DNA of 64,000 bases from assembly GCF_024357955.1 (NCBI RefSeq), contig NZ_JANEYT010000020.1, forward strand, positions 19,438 to 83,437, given 5' to 3'. The notes below the pieces were generated by a model. That model worked only from the letters and a program-made list of their open reading frames with translations, searched no databases and was not told the origin of the DNA. The DNA comes from Photobacterium pectinilyticum. GTDB lineage: Bacteria; Pseudomonadota; Gammaproteobacteria; Enterobacterales; Vibrionaceae. Below, piece by piece: positions 49,115 to 58,787 of this stretch; within the stretch, counting starts at the first letter, position 1; each line of letters begins with the position of its first letter. Both the position numbers and the translations under genes were made by a program.

Positions 49115-49975
49115 TTAGCGGGTACGTTTGTGTTTGTACAGATGGCGGTCAGCGCGATCAACCAAGGTGATATTGGTGTCACCTTTCTGGTAGGAGCTAA
49201 AACCACTGGAGCAGCCTATTTTTAATGTACGCAGGGTCGCATCGTCTGCCATCAGGACGTCCAGCCGGCGGATCACGTGTAGAGCGGATGAGTCGGTAGC
49301 GGGTTGGAGCAGTACCGCAAACTCATCACCGCCAATACGATAACAGCGGTCGGTGGCCCGAACTGATTTTTTCAGCAGCAGTGAGAAATGGCGGATCACC
49401 TTGTCACCGTCGGGATGACCAAATCGGTCATTGACCTGTTTGAAGTTGTCGAGGTCGAACATGGTCAGTACCAAGCCGATGTTACGCCTTTCGCTCATCG
49501 CAATCGCATGGTTGAGATCCTGCTCAAAACTGTTGCGATTACCAAGCCCCGATAGATAGTCACGCAATGCCATATTTTTTACTCGGCGGTATTCAAGTGC
49601 GCATGCTAGCGGTCCGGCAAACAAGCGGTGATAGGTATGAAGCAGGTTGACTTCATCTTTATCGAGCGCGTAAGGCGTGTGGTATTGAAGTTTACCCAAA
49701 TCTTGTTTATTGAAGCGAAGGATAAAGGTCTGCCGGTATTGAGTCGCAGAACCTTGGCGTACGAGGGTAGTAGTATTGTCCGAGTCCCACATTAACCTGC
49801 TGATATCTATCTGCTTTTCAACTTCTCGGCTGAATATATCAAACAATAGGCTAACATCTAGCTTCCCCTGAAGTTTTTGCAATACTAGCAGGCGCTGATC
49901 AGCCCCAAGGGGTTTGGTCCTTGGTTTTGCATATTGGCTATCGGCCAGCTTGTCATTCCAGTGGAGTGGATCCAT
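49115..49975 (-). CDS. Diguanylate cyclase with canonical GGDEF domain
   Basis: 286 aa, no membrane span. Residues 20-130 may be a GAF-like sensor (LLFDIFSREVEKQIDISRLM). The GGDEF domain runs from about residue 140 to the end: LSGLGNRNSFEQDL, FDLDNFKQVNDRFGHPDGD and the intact signature GGDEF at 215-219. The inhibitory RxxD motif (RATD, 206-209) lies exactly five residues before it, so product feedback is expected. It should make cyclic-di-GMP from two GTP. The sensor signal is unknown. It stands apart from its neighbours by gaps of about 80-110 bases. Confidence 0.88.
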   Translation of the reverse strand: MDPLHWNDKLADSQYAKPRTKPLGADQRLLVLQKLQGKLDVSLLFDIFSREVEKQIDISRLMWDSDNTTTLVRQGSATQYRQTFILRFNKQDLGKLQYHTPYALDKDEVNLLHTYHRLFAGPLACALEYRRVKNMALRDYLSGLGNRNSFEQDLNHAIAMSERRNIGLVLTMFDLDNFKQVNDRFGHPDGDKVIRHFSLLLKKSVRATDRCYRIGGDEFAVLLQPATDSSALHVIRRLDVLMADDATLRTLKIGCSSGFSSYQKGDTNITLVDRADRHLYKHKRTR

Positions 49976-50054
49976 ACATATGTCAAAAAATTACTAGGGA
50001 ACTAACTATAGGCAATTATTAAGCCATTTCAATACCTAAACGGAGTTTATATCA

Positions 50055-51188
50055 TTAATCATCTGATTTAATTAAGAAACTGCGAAGGTGAGCTTCTTTT
50101 TCCTGGGTGTCTTCATATCCCATCTTCATCAGGGCATGGATGTAAGCGGGCTCGAATAGGATATAGCTGGTGATAGCAGCGTCATCTTTGGGGCTGATAC
50201 CAATCAGCTGCATTAAGCCGCGGGTCATGGGGGGGAGGTGGCAATAGTACTTACGGGCAAGGTGTTCAAAAGAGTGACTTGGCGACAGATGAATATGCTC
50301 GATTTTCCGTAGTTTTCGCTTTGTTTCAGCCTCGGGTAGGCTATCGATTAAGGTGTTGATCCTTGAAAGGTTCTCCAGATCGGCGGTGAGCGTATCACTG
50401 AAAATGGTATCCATCAGGTGGCCGCCCAGTGCTGCGAGGCCGGGGGCCCGGGTGTGATCCGGACTCTCCATTTTCTGGTTGATGAGGTCAATGATCAATA
50501 TTTTATCAGCCCCCATTTTGAGTGACGGTCGCAACGGTGCCAGTTGGTGGATAGAGCCATCCCCATAGTAGGATTGACCGATACGGGTAGCGGGAAAAAC
50601 CAAAGGAATAGCGGAGGAGGCCAGGAGGTGATCGGTGGTGATCAGTGAGCGGCGGCCTTTCGACTTGGCCCTGTCCCATTCGTTGAGTCCTTGTTGGCCC
50701 TGAAAGAAACTGACTGAGTGGCCGCTTTTATAGCTGGAGGCCGTGATCGAAATACCATGAAGGTTACCGGCAGCAATTTGTTTTTCCAACCGGGAGTAGT
50801 TGTTGACTTGATTGAGAAGCTGGCGCAGCGGACGGTTGTTGAGCAGCCCAAAGGGGGGCCGCTCGTGGTGATGAGCCTGCAAGCGGGCAAACCACTGACT
50901 GGCGAGGTAGCCGCTCATTCCCCGCGGGGAGGTGGCAAAAATGCGCCGGCTGTGCAAGCGCGACCAGATCCATTCCAGTTTTTTTACACCTAAGCGGAAG
51001 CAGGAGGCATAGCAAGCAATCGATGTGGCATTGATTGCCCCTGCCGAAGTGCCGCAGTATATGCTGAATGGGCTGTGATGAACCCGTGGGTACCATTCTG
51101 AAATGGCCTTGAGGACCCCGACTTGATAGGCAGCTCTTGCCCCGCCTCCAGTGAGGATCAGGCTGATCCGTGGCGTATCCTTGCCCAT
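50055..51188 (-). CDS. Patatin-like phospholipase
   Basis: A 377-aa protein of the bacterial patatin family (Ser-Asp lipid acyl hydrolases). The oxyanion hole is TGGGARAAYQVGVL near residue 13. The nucleophile is Ser48 in YCGTSAGAINA and the catalytic Asp is Asp210 in YYGDGSIHQLAPL. No signal peptide is seen. The C-terminal 100 residues are outside the core fold. The natural substrate is unknown. It is not obviously in an operon with the diguanylate cyclase 79 bases away. Confidence 0.88.
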   Translation of the reverse strand: MGKDTPRISLILTGGGARAAYQVGVLKAISEWYPRVHHSPFSIYCGTSAGAINATSIACYASCFRLGVKKLEWIWSRLHSRRIFATSPRGMSGYLASQWFARLQAHHHERPPFGLLNNRPLRQLLNQVNNYSRLEKQIAAGNLHGISITASSYKSGHSVSFFQGQQGLNEWDRAKSKGRRSLITTDHLLASSAIPLVFPATRIGQSYYGDGSIHQLAPLRPSLKMGADKILIIDLINQKMESPDHTRAPGLAALGGHLMDTIFSDTLTADLENLSRINTLIDSLPEAETKRKLRKIEHIHLSPSHSFEHLARKYYCHLPPMTRGLMQLIGISPKDDAAITSYILFEPAYIHALMKMGYEDTQEKEAHLRSFLIKSDD

Positions 51189-51288
51189 AGTGCTCCTCTC
51201 TTTTGTTCTTTCTATAACTATATCCCTATTTTTACTTATGGTGGAATATAGACTTATAACATTGAGGTGTCAGTGTTGGGCAACAGAC

Positions 51289-51313
51289 AAAAAAAAGCCT
51301 CCGCAAGGGAGGC
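51289..51313 (-). terminator. Intrinsic terminator after proS
   Basis: On the minus strand GCCTCC-CTTGC-GGAGGC then eight T. Confidence 0.88.
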
Positions 51314-51337
51314 CTTTAGTAACTGAATCGTATGCGA

Positions 51338-53053
51338 TTAAGCGAGTTTCTGCTTAACGAACTCAACGATATCAGCCACAGCAACACCTTCTTTGGTACC
51401 AGCACGACGGTCTTTGTATTCCATCTCGCCGTTTTCTAGGCTGCGGTTACCGATCACGATAGTGTGTGGGATACCCACTAATTCGTGGTCTGCGAACATA
51501 ACACCTGGACGCTCTTTACGGTCGTCGAACAGAACGTCGATACCAGCAGCCGTTAGGTCAGCGTATAGCTTTTCAGCCGCTTCCTTCACTTCTGCCGATT
51601 TCGCCATGTTCATTGGAACGATTGATACCTGGAACGGTGCAAGTGCTGCTGGCCAGATAATGCCGTTTTCATCGTGGTTTTGTTCTATGGCTGATGCAAC
51701 AACACGTGATACACCAATACCGTAACAGCCCATTTCTAGAATAACGTTTTTGCCATCAGGACCAAGTACGCCACAGTTCATCTTCTCTGAGTAGTTAGTA
51801 CCTAGTTGGAAGATATGGCCGACTTCGATACCACGCTTAAGCTGGATAGTACCTTGGCCGCATGGGCTTGGGTCGCCTTCAACCACATTACGTAGATCTT
51901 CAACTTGACCGAGTTCTACGTCACGACCCCAGTTGATGCCGAAGTAGTGTTTGTCGTCAACGTTAGCGCCAGCACCGAAATCGCTCATTACAGCAACTGT
52001 GCGGTCAACGATAAATGGTAGTTCAAGGCCAACAGGGCCAAGTGAACCTGGACCTGCACCGATAAGTGCGCGGATTTCCTCTTCCGTTGCCATCTCTAGT
52101 GGAGAGGCGACTTCTTTTAGGTTTTCCGCTTTTACTTCGTTCAGCTCGTGATCACCACGGATGATCAGTGCGATGATGTCGGCATCAACCTCATCAGACG
52201 CTTTAACGAATAGCGTCTTAACGGTTTTCTCGATAGCTAGGCCGTGCTGTTCAACAAGCTCGGCAATCGTTTTAGCGTTTGGCGTATCAACCAGCGTCAT
52301 CTCTTGCGTTGGCGCTGCAAGTTCCATCGCAGGCGCTAGTGCTTCTGCTTTTTCGATGTTGGCCGCGTAATCAGACTCGCTAGAGAAGGCAATCAAGTCT
52401 TCGCCGCTTTCTGCCAATACGTGGAACTCGTGAGAGCCACTACCACCGATTGCACCGGTATCAGCCAGTACTGGGCGGTAATCAAGACCCATGCGGTCGA
52501 ATGCCTTACAGTATGCTTCATGCATCGCATCGTAAGATTGCTTAAGGCCGTCTTTGTCGATGTCAAAGCTGTAGGCATCCATCATGCTAAATTCACGTGC
52601 ACGCATTGCACCAAAACGAGGGCGTCTTTCGTCACGGAATTTGGTCTGGATTTGGTACAGGTTTAGCGGAAGCTGCTTGTAAGAGCTTACTTCGTTACGC
52701 ACAAGGCTGGTAACGACTTCTTCTGCTGTCGGGCTAAGTACAAACGGACGATCATGGCGGTCAGTAAAGCGAAGTAGCTCAGCGCCCATCTTTTCAGATC
52801 GACCTGTCTCTTCCCATAGTTCAAACGGCTGAACTACGGGCATCAAAATTTCAACAGCACCTGCATTGTTGATTTCTTCGCGAACAATGTTCTCGACTTT
52901 ACGTAAAACGCGCAGACCAGTAGGCAGCCAGGTGTAAAGACCTGAAGCCAGCTTACGGATCATACCTGCACGAAGCATTAGCTGATGACTAACAACTTCT
53001 GCGTCATTTGGAGTCTCCTTCAGGGTAGAAAGAAGATAGTTACTGGTACGCAT
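51338..53053 (-). CDS. proS: Prolyl-tRNA synthetase
   Basis: A 571-aa class IIa aminoacyl-tRNA synthetase of the bacterial type. It starts [28 protein letters not shown]-like motif 1 ([20 protein letters not shown]), motif 2 ([20 protein letters not shown]) and [14 protein letters not shown] (motif 3) are seen. The INS editing domain, which removes mischarged Ala, occupies about residues 225-400. Length equals E. coli ProS (572 aa). Codon use is biased toward highly expressed codons. Downstream of trmO on the same strand, as in E. coli. Confidence 0.97.
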   Translation of the reverse strand: MRTSNYLLSTLKETPNDAEVVSHQLMLRAGMIRKLASGLYTWLPTGLRVLRKVENIVREEINNAGAVEILMPVVQPFELWEETGRSEKMGAELLRFTDRHDRPFVLSPTAEEVVTSLVRNEVSSYKQLPLNLYQIQTKFRDERRPRFGAMRAREFSMMDAYSFDIDKDGLKQSYDAMHEAYCKAFDRMGLDYRPVLADTGAIGGSGSHEFHVLAESGEDLIAFSSESDYAANIEKAEALAPAMELAAPTQEMTLVDTPNAKTIAELVEQHGLAIEKTVKTLFVKASDEVDADIIALIIRGDHELNEVKAENLKEVASPLEMATEEEIRALIGAGPGSLGPVGLELPFIVDRTVAVMSDFGAGANVDDKHYFGINWGRDVELGQVEDLRNVVEGDPSPCGQGTIQLKRGIEVGHIFQLGTNYSEKMNCGVLGPDGKNVILEMGCYGIGVSRVVASAIEQNHDENGIIWPAALAPFQVSIVPMNMAKSAEVKEAAEKLYADLTAAGIDVLFDDRKERPGVMFADHELVGIPHTIVIGNRSLENGEMEYKDRRAGTKEGVAVADIVEFVKQKLA

Positions 53054-53130
53054 TGATGGTATCCGTTTGTTTGATGAAAATAAGGGGATTTGGGGCTTGC
53101 CCCAGCCGCCTATAAGGGCGGTAACCGCAT

Positions 53131-53159
53131 ATACTACCAGCCCAATGGCCGTTAGCCAA
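53131..53159 (-). promoter_or_regulatory. Predicted proS promoter
   Basis: On the minus strand -35 TTGGCT, 17-base spacer, -10 TAGTAT (ending at 53131). The resulting leader of roughly 70 bases contains two small hairpins, CCGCC-CTTATA-GGCGG and GGGGC-AA-GCCCC, just before the proS start. Confidence 0.45.
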
Positions 53160-53222
53160 AGAGATTGGGGTCCCCGGAACCAGAATTTCCACTGGAATTT
53201 ACGGGGTATAGATAACCTCGGG

Positions 53223-53927
53223 TTATTTTTCTAGTGGCTTATCCAGAGCTATAACGGTGACCGCGTCCTGGCTGACGGTAAATTTAACATTGTAGTCGAA
53301 CAGGTGAACCGCGTATTCCTTGGCGTCTGCTTTGCCTTTTTTGTAAGCCGGGCGCGGATCTTGTGCCAGTACTTCTTCAATCACCGCACGCTGTCGGGCT
53401 AATTGTTTACCTGTGAGTTGGCCTTCGGCCTTTTCGGTAAAGACCACAGGCAGGGTAGCTGGCTCACCATCAGCAAAGCCGCCATGGGCGTCGGGGAGGC
53501 TATCGGAGTATGGGATGTAGGGTTTGATATCGACAATCGGCGTACCGTCAACCAGATCGACCCCGCCGAGTTCGATGATGACATCACTGCCTTGTTGACG
53601 CACACCGATTAGCTCGACGGCTGACATCCCGATTCCATTGGGACGAAAGGTTGCCCGGCTGGCAAATACACCGATGCGCTCGTTACCGCCCAAGCGGGGA
53701 GGCCTGACGGTTGGCCGCCATCCAGCTTCCAGATTCTGATCAAACAAAAAGAGTAACCACAGGTGGCTGAACTGTTCCAGTCCACGTACCGCTTCCAAAG
53801 CATTGGCTTCTCCTTGGAGAATAACGTCGGATCGAGCGCTGGGTACCAGTCCCGGCTGACGGGGCACGGCAAACTTTTCTTTGTACGGCGAGCGGACAAT
53901 ACCGATAGGTTCTATTTGGTAAGGCAT
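53223..53927 (-). CDS. trmO: tRNA (N6-threonylcarbamoyladenosine(37)-N6)-methyltransferase TrmO
   Basis: A 234-aa SAM-dependent enzyme that adds a methyl group to t6A37 in tRNA(Thr), giving m6t6A. Family marks: [20 protein letters not shown] at the N-terminus, [18 protein letters not shown] near residue 90, and the later [18 protein letters not shown]. Length agrees with E. coli TrmO (235 aa). It lies between proS and metQ; the E. coli gene rcsF that separates trmO from metQ is missing here. Its t6A substrate is shared with TcdA, also in this window. Confidence 0.95.
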   Translation of the reverse strand: MPYQIEPIGIVRSPYKEKFAVPRQPGLVPSARSDVILQGEANALEAVRGLEQFSHLWLLFLFDQNLEAGWRPTVRPPRLGGNERIGVFASRATFRPNGIGMSAVELIGVRQQGSDVIIELGGVDLVDGTPIVDIKPYIPYSDSLPDAHGGFADGEPATLPVVFTEKAEGQLTGKQLARQRAVIEEVLAQDPRPAYKKGKADAKEYAVHLFDYNVKFTVSQDAVTVIALDKPLEK

Positions 53928-53985
53928 AGTAGTTCGGGCAATGCGTTGTGGGTCATGGCGCTGAACATAGCATTATGGCTGGGGC

Positions 53986-54014
53986 AAAAAAAGCCCCGGC
54001 GTAATGGCCGGGGC
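53986..54014 (-). terminator. Intrinsic terminator after metNIQ
   Basis: On the minus strand GCCCCGGC-CATTAC-GCCGGGGC then seven T, 39 bases past the metQ stop and before trmO. Confidence 0.88.
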
Positions 54015-54052
54015 TGTTGTTGGCTGATATCAGAGGGAGGCTAGGTGGGTAA

Positions 54053-54868
54053 TTACCAACCTTTAACTACGCCACCTTGGAAGATTTCTTTTGCCGCTTC
54101 GTACACAACATCTGACTGGTAAGCCTTGATGAAGGTCTGAACATTCTCGGCATCGACATTATCTTCGCGGGCTACAATCAGGTTCACATATGGAGACTCT
54201 TTGTCTTCAACAAACACACCGTCACGTTCTGGTGCTAGGTTGATGCTGCTCGCGTATGTTGTGTTGATGATTGCTAGTTGCACATCATCCAGTGAACGAG
54301 GTAGCTGGGCGGCTTCTAGTTCAACAATCTTTAGATCTTTTGGATTTTCAATGATATCCAATACCGTTGCTGTTAGGCCGGCATCTTCTTTCAGTGTCAG
54401 TAAACCTTGCTGCTCAAGTAGAAGCAGTGATCGGCCAAGGTTGGTTGGATCGTTTGGTACTGCGATTTGATCGCCGTCTTTTAGTTCGTCAACCGATTCA
54501 ATTTTGCTTGAGTAACCGGCAATCGGGTAAACGAAAGTATTACCAGCGACCGCAAACTTATAACCGCGGTCTGAAATTTGTTGATCAAGGTAAGGCTTGT
54601 GCTGGAAAGCATTGATATCAATCGAGCCCTCTTCCAGCGCTGCATTTGGTGATACGTAATCCGTGAAGGCGATAAGCTCCACATCAAGGCCGTATTTCTC
54701 CTTGGCTTCTTGGGCCGCAATTTCCGCTACTTGCTCTTCAGCGCCCGCCATAACCCCAATTTTAATTTTGCTGTTATCAACGACAGCGTCTTTCTCGCCA
54801 CAGCCAGCCAGGACCAATGCTGATGCCAAACCGGCGACGGCGAACAAATTCTTCAAATTAAAAGCCAT
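54053..54868 (-). CDS. metQ: D-/L-methionine-binding lipoprotein MetQ
   Basis: A 271-aa NlpA-family lipoprotein, the substrate-binding part of the methionine importer. The lipobox is VLAGC with Cys23 as the lipidated residue. The mature part begins IKIGVMAGAEEQVAEIAAQE, and ALEEGSIDINAFQHKPYLD is the family core. It is the last gene of metN-metI-metQ, with 98 bases after metI, and is followed by a strong terminator. Confidence 0.96.
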   Translation of the reverse strand: MAFNLKNLFAVAGLASALVLAGCGEKDAVVDNSKIKIGVMAGAEEQVAEIAAQEAKEKYGLDVELIAFTDYVSPNAALEEGSIDINAFQHKPYLDQQISDRGYKFAVAGNTFVYPIAGYSSKIESVDELKDGDQIAVPNDPTNLGRSLLLLEQQGLLTLKEDAGLTATVLDIIENPKDLKIVELEAAQLPRSLDDVQLAIINTTYASSINLAPERDGVFVEDKESPYVNLIVAREDNVDAENVQTFIKAYQSDVVYEAAKEIFQGGVVKGW

Positions 54869-54966
54869 GTTACTTCTCCTTAAAAACTGGGGTTGTCCGT
54901 AATACTAGATGGAATATGTGTCTTCTGTATTTTGTAATCAGTGTTGTTTGTTATCTGTGCTGTTCA

Positions 54967-55653
54967 CTATCGGTGATCGAAGCGCTTGACCAGATGGTCG
55001 CCAGCAGACTGGATGATCTGAACCAGAATGACCAGCATCACGACCGTGATAAGCATGACAGTGCCGTCAAAGCGTTGGTAGCCGTAGCGGATCCCCACAT
55101 CACCCAAGCCACCGCCGCCGACAGTACCGGCCATTGCCGAGTAGCTGACCAGGGTCACTAGAGTAATGGTCACCGCGTTGAAAATACCTGGCATGGCCTC
55201 AGGTAGCAGTACCTTGGTAATGATTTGGCGTGGGGTTGCACCCATCGCCTGCGCAGCTTCCACCAAACCGGTCGGGACTTCTAGCAATGCTCCTTCAACC
55301 AGGCGGGCGATGAACGGGATTGCGCCGACAGTCAATGGCACGATTGCCGCGGCGGTGCCGATAGAGCTGCCGACCACGAAGCGGGTGAACGGGATAATCG
55401 CGACCAGCAAGATGATAAAGGGAATAGAGCGACCAATATTGGTCACAATACCCAGTACTTTATTGACTGCAGGGTTTGCCAGTAGGCCGTTTGCTTTGGT
55501 TAGGTGCAGGGCAACACCAACTGGGATTCCGATCAAAAAGCCAATCAGGCCAGAGGCAAACACCATGATCAGGGTTTGGCCGAGGGCATCAATAAGCAGG
55601 TCAACCAAACGCTCGTTCTGGGCCCACCAGGTGGTAATTGAATCAAGCAACAT
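54967..55653 (-). CDS. metI: Methionine ABC transporter permease MetI
   Basis: A 228-aa inner-membrane permease with five predicted spans. The EAA loop that contacts the ATPase is [20 protein letters not shown], and [20 protein letters not shown] is the usual C-terminal stretch. Its start overlaps the metN end by 11 bases, so the two are coupled. Confidence 0.96.
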   Translation of the reverse strand: MLLDSITTWWAQNERLVDLLIDALGQTLIMVFASGLIGFLIGIPVGVALHLTKANGLLANPAVNKVLGIVTNIGRSIPFIILLVAIIPFTRFVVGSSIGTAAAIVPLTVGAIPFIARLVEGALLEVPTGLVEAAQAMGATPRQIITKVLLPEAMPGIFNAVTITLVTLVSYSAMAGTVGGGGLGDVGIRYGYQRFDGTVMLITVVMLVILVQIIQSAGDHLVKRFDHR

Positions 55654-56677
55654 AGCCCAATACCTCTACATTTACTTTGTGATCACGAAGGAAGTTAATG
55701 GCTTGCTCTGCCGCTTGTTCGGTACCGAATAACTCGGCTAGCATTAGGCCAAATTTGACGCCGCCGGCGTAGTCCATATCTGAGCTTAAGATGCTGATAT
55801 CAATATTGAACTCTCGAGCTACCTGAGAAATCAGAGGGGCATCAACAGAGGCACCTGTAAACTCAAGGCGGATCAGCGGGTAGCTGTTTGCAACACGGGT
55901 TTCTACCATTCGTGCGCGGTAGTCTTCCGGAATAGAAAGATCCAACGTCGAGCGGATGAAGTCACGTGCTAACTCGGTTTTCGGGTGGGCAAAGATATCA
56001 CCGACCGGGCCTTTTTCGACCAGCTCACCGTCACCGATGATGGCTACTTCGGAGCAGATACTTTTCACCACATCCATCTCGTGGGTGATCAGTAAGATAG
56101 TTAGCTCGAGCTTGCGGTTGATTTCCTTTAACAGCGTCAAGATAGATTGGGTTGTTGCTGGGTCAAGTGCGCTGGTGGCTTCGTCACACAGTAGTACCTT
56201 AGGATCAGAGGCCAGTGCGCGGGCAATTGCCACACGTTGTTTCTGTCCGCCACTCAAGTTGGACGGGTAGGTGTCGCTCTTGTCGGCCAAACCAACCAGC
56301 TCAAGCAGTTCATCGACTTTGGTTTTGATGCCGGCTTTGCTGGTACCTGCCAACTCAAGAGGCAATGCGACATTGTCGAAAACTGTGCGGGAAGACAAAA
56401 GGTTGAAGTGCTGGAAGATCATGCCGATCTTGCGGCGAGCTTGGGTCAACTCTTGGTTTGAGAGCTGAGTGAGGTCGATACCATCAACAATGACATGACC
56501 ACTTGTTGGGCGTTCGAGCAGGTTAACGCAGCGGATCAGGGTGCTTTTACCGGCACCTGAAGAACCAATCACCCCAAAAATGGTGCCTTGCTCAATGGTC
56601 AGGTTGATATCACGCAGCGCGTGGATCTCCTTGGCCCCTTGATAGAAGACTTTATTGACTCTGTTTATTTCTATCAT
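55643..56677 (-). CDS. metN: Methionine ABC transporter ATP-binding protein MetN
   Basis: A 344-aa ATPase. Walker [21 protein letters not shown] (residues about 32-51), signature [16 protein letters not shown], Walker [14 protein letters not shown] and the switch His in [10 protein letters not shown] are present. The C-terminal ACT-like C2 domain (about residues 265-344) is where methionine binds to inhibit transport in E. coli. I chose ATG 56677, giving [11 protein letters not shown] as in E. coli, rather than the upstream TTG. A MetJ-type operator lies about 180 bases upstream. Confidence 0.96.
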   Translation of the reverse strand: MIEINRVNKVFYQGAKEIHALRDINLTIEQGTIFGVIGSSGAGKSTLIRCVNLLERPTSGHVIVDGIDLTQLSNQELTQARRKIGMIFQHFNLLSSRTVFDNVALPLELAGTSKAGIKTKVDELLELVGLADKSDTYPSNLSGGQKQRVAIARALASDPKVLLCDEATSALDPATTQSILTLLKEINRKLELTILLITHEMDVVKSICSEVAIIGDGELVEKGPVGDIFAHPKTELARDFIRSTLDLSIPEDYRARMVETRVANSYPLIRLEFTGASVDAPLISQVAREFNIDISILSSDMDYAGGVKFGLMLAELFGTEQAAEQAINFLRDHKVNVEVLGYVA

Positions 56678-56856
56678 CTTATTTCCCAAATCCTATACCG
56701 TGTTGATGACGGGCACGCCCATCAATGGCTGCGACCGGTATATTGTTATGTTGTGTATTGCATTTGCATTATTTTATTGATGCTTGAAGCCTGTCTGCCA
56801 ATTGCATCTATGGCTTTGATGCTATGGGCTAACATAAATGAAGTCAATAGATATTT

Positions 56857-56880
56857 TTACGTCTGGACGTCTAAATGGCT
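56857..56880 (-). promoter_or_regulatory. Probable MetJ operator (tandem met boxes)
   Basis: Three contiguous 8-mers TTACGTCT, GGACGTCT and AAATGGCT match the AGACGTCT met box at 6, 7 and 5 of 8 positions. At least two tandem boxes are needed for MetJ binding. It lies between divergent metN and gmhB; repression of metNIQ by MetJ-SAM is the expected outcome, as in E. coli. The rest of this 333-base gap holds no gene. Confidence 0.7.
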
Positions 56881-57010
56881 TTATAGCCATAGTGTCAGTG
56901 TGAGTATGATAGATTGTTCTTATTTATACGGTTGAGAGAAACAGGTGAATCCCGTTGCCAGCCGTGCCATAATTTGGGATAACGAATACAGCGAGACAGA
57001 GGGCTGACGC

Positions 57011-57565
57011 TTGGCCAAACCAGCAGTTTTTATTGACCGTGATGGTGTAATTAACATCGATCACGGCTATGTACACACTACCGATGATTTTGAATATGTC
57101 GAAGGTGTGTTTGAAGCTTGTAAAAAACTTAAGGCTATGGGGTATATGTTGGTGTTGGTGACAAACCAGTCTGGCATTGCTCGTGGAATGTTTACCGAGG
57201 ATGATTTCCTGACCCTGACCGAGTGGATGGACTGGAACTTTGTCGACAACGGTGTGGAGTTCGACGGTATTTATTACTGCCCGCACCATCCGACAGAAGG
57301 CAAAGGTGATTACCTTCAGGATTGTGAATGTCGCAAACCCAAGCCAGGTATGCTTATCTCTGCCCGTGATTTTCTCAAGATCGATATGGCCAGTTCGGTA
57401 ATGATCGGTGATAAGGCCGATGACATGAAAGCCGCCGAAGCGGCCGAAGTTGGCACCAAAATCGTGGTGCGAACGGGCAAGCCGGTAACCGCTGAGGGTG
57501 AGCAGTTGGCCGATGCTGTGCTAGACAGTGTTGCCGATGTGCCTGCTTGGCTGGCTGCTCAATAA
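57011..57565 (+). CDS. gmhB: D-glycero-beta-D-manno-heptose 1,7-bisphosphate 7-phosphatase
   Basis: A 184-aa HAD-family phosphatase of the ADP-heptose pathway for the LPS inner core. The nucleophile motif is [18 protein letters not shown] at the start. [11 protein letters not shown] is motif II, and [12 protein letters not shown] holds the zinc cysteines and the motif III lysine; [12 protein letters not shown] is motif IV. The start is TTG at 57011 (GAGGG upstream), which gives MAK as in E. coli. In E. coli gmhB is followed directly by rrnH; here a peptide transporter operon comes between. Confidence 0.95.
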   Translation: MAKPAVFIDRDGVINIDHGYVHTTDDFEYVEGVFEACKKLKAMGYMLVLVTNQSGIARGMFTEDDFLTLTEWMDWNFVDNGVEFDGIYYCPHHPTEGKGDYLQDCECRKPKPGMLISARDFLKIDMASSVMIGDKADDMKAAEAAEVGTKIVVRTGKPVTAEGEQLADAVLDSVADVPAWLAAQ

Positions 57566-57590
57566 AAGGCTTCATTTATATTGTTGTATC

Positions 57591-57614
57591 AAGGCTGCAT
57601 TCGCAGCCTTTTTT
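57591..57614 (+). terminator. Intrinsic terminator after gmhB
   Basis: AAGGCTGC-ATTC-GCAGCCTT followed by TTTT. Confidence 0.87.
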
Positions 57615-57759
57615 GATCTTTTTCTTCTAAATCTCTTCATCTTATCGGTTGTTATTATAAAGTTTAAAGAATCGAGTTTGTAATTTGGCTGTTTTTTATT
57701 GCAATTAACCTTGCCATTGTTACGAGCATAGTGCCTGTTTGACATGGAGTCGTTAAAAC

Positions 57760-58785
57760 ATGCTGTCATATTTCTTGCGTCGATTGGCATTGGTTGTCCC
57801 GACGTTTTTAGGGATCACGATCCTTATCTTTGCCATTACCCGTTTCGTGCCCGGCGGGCCTGTCGAACGGATGCTGGCCAATATGCAGGCACAAGGAGAT
57901 GGCGCCGCCGCGATGACGTCGGCTGGTGGTAACTCTGCACTGTCTGAAGATCAGATTGCCGAGCTGAACGCCTTTTATGGCTTGGATAAACCCGTTGTGG
58001 AAGCCTATACCGAATGGCTGGGCAAGTTGATGGTGTTGGACTTCGGTGAATCGACCCGCTATTACGAGCCGGTCTCCGATATGATTGCCGAGCGATTACC
58101 GGTATCACTGTTCTATGGTGGCATGACGTTTTTCATCAGTTATTTCATCTCGATCCCCCTCGGTTACTACAAGGCGCTCAAGCACGGTTCGGTATTTGAT
58201 TCCGGCTCGTCGATCTTGATTTTTGTTGGCTACGCCTTACCCGGTTATGTGGTGGGTGTCCTGCTCATTACCTTATTTAGCTATCATCTGGAATGGTTCC
58301 CGATGGGGGGATTCGCGGGTGATGATTACGATGATTACGAAACCTTTGTTGAGCGGGCCAGGGATGTGATGTGGCATGCGGTGCTGCCGCTGATCTGTTA
58401 TCTGATCGGTGACTTTGCCACCTTGACCATGACCATGAAAAATAACCTGATGGAGAACCTGTCATCCGACTATATCCGTACCGCAATTGCCAAGGGACTG
58501 CCGTTTAAAACGGCAGTACGCAAACATGCCCTGCGCAACAGTTTGATCCCGATTGCCAGCCATTTCGGTAATTCGTTGTTATTTTTCATGACCGGCTCTT
58601 TCCTGATTGAGGTTATTTTCAATATTGATGGAATAGGCTTGCTTGGCTACGAGTCGATTATCGAGCGGGATTACCCGGTCGTGATGGGAATTGTGTCTAT
58701 CAATGCCGGCATGTTGTTGATGGGCAATATTATCTCCGATATCTGTGTTGCCTTGGTTGATCCTCGAGTGAAGTTTGGAGCTTGA
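57760..58785 (+). CDS. Peptide ABC transporter permease, YejB-like
   Basis: A 341-aa permease of the DppB/OppB/YejB type with six predicted spans. It starts MLSYFLRRLALVVPTFLGIT, followed by TILIFAITRFVPGGPVERML. The EAA loop is RTAIAKGLPFKTAVRKHALR near residue 247. It begins a five-gene unit: YejB-like, YejE-like, binding protein, two ATPases. E. coli YejABEF takes up peptides and microcin C; the substrate here is unknown. The stop codon overlaps the region just before the next gene, whose ATG is 2 bases away. Confidence 0.87.
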   Translation: MLSYFLRRLALVVPTFLGITILIFAITRFVPGGPVERMLANMQAQGDGAAAMTSAGGNSALSEDQIAELNAFYGLDKPVVEAYTEWLGKLMVLDFGESTRYYEPVSDMIAERLPVSLFYGGMTFFISYFISIPLGYYKALKHGSVFDSGSSILIFVGYALPGYVVGVLLITLFSYHLEWFPMGGFAGDDYDDYETFVERARDVMWHAVLPLICYLIGDFATLTMTMKNNLMENLSSDYIRTAIAKGLPFKTAVRKHALRNSLIPIASHFGNSLLFFMTGSFLIEVIFNIDGIGLLGYESIIERDYPVVMGIVSINAGMLLMGNIISDICVALVDPRVKFGA

Positions 58786-58787
58786 TC

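Noticed and set aside
56588..56935. 115-codon plus-strand frame across the metN start and the met operator
   Set aside because: It overlaps metN antisense and the regulatory gap; composition is not protein-like.
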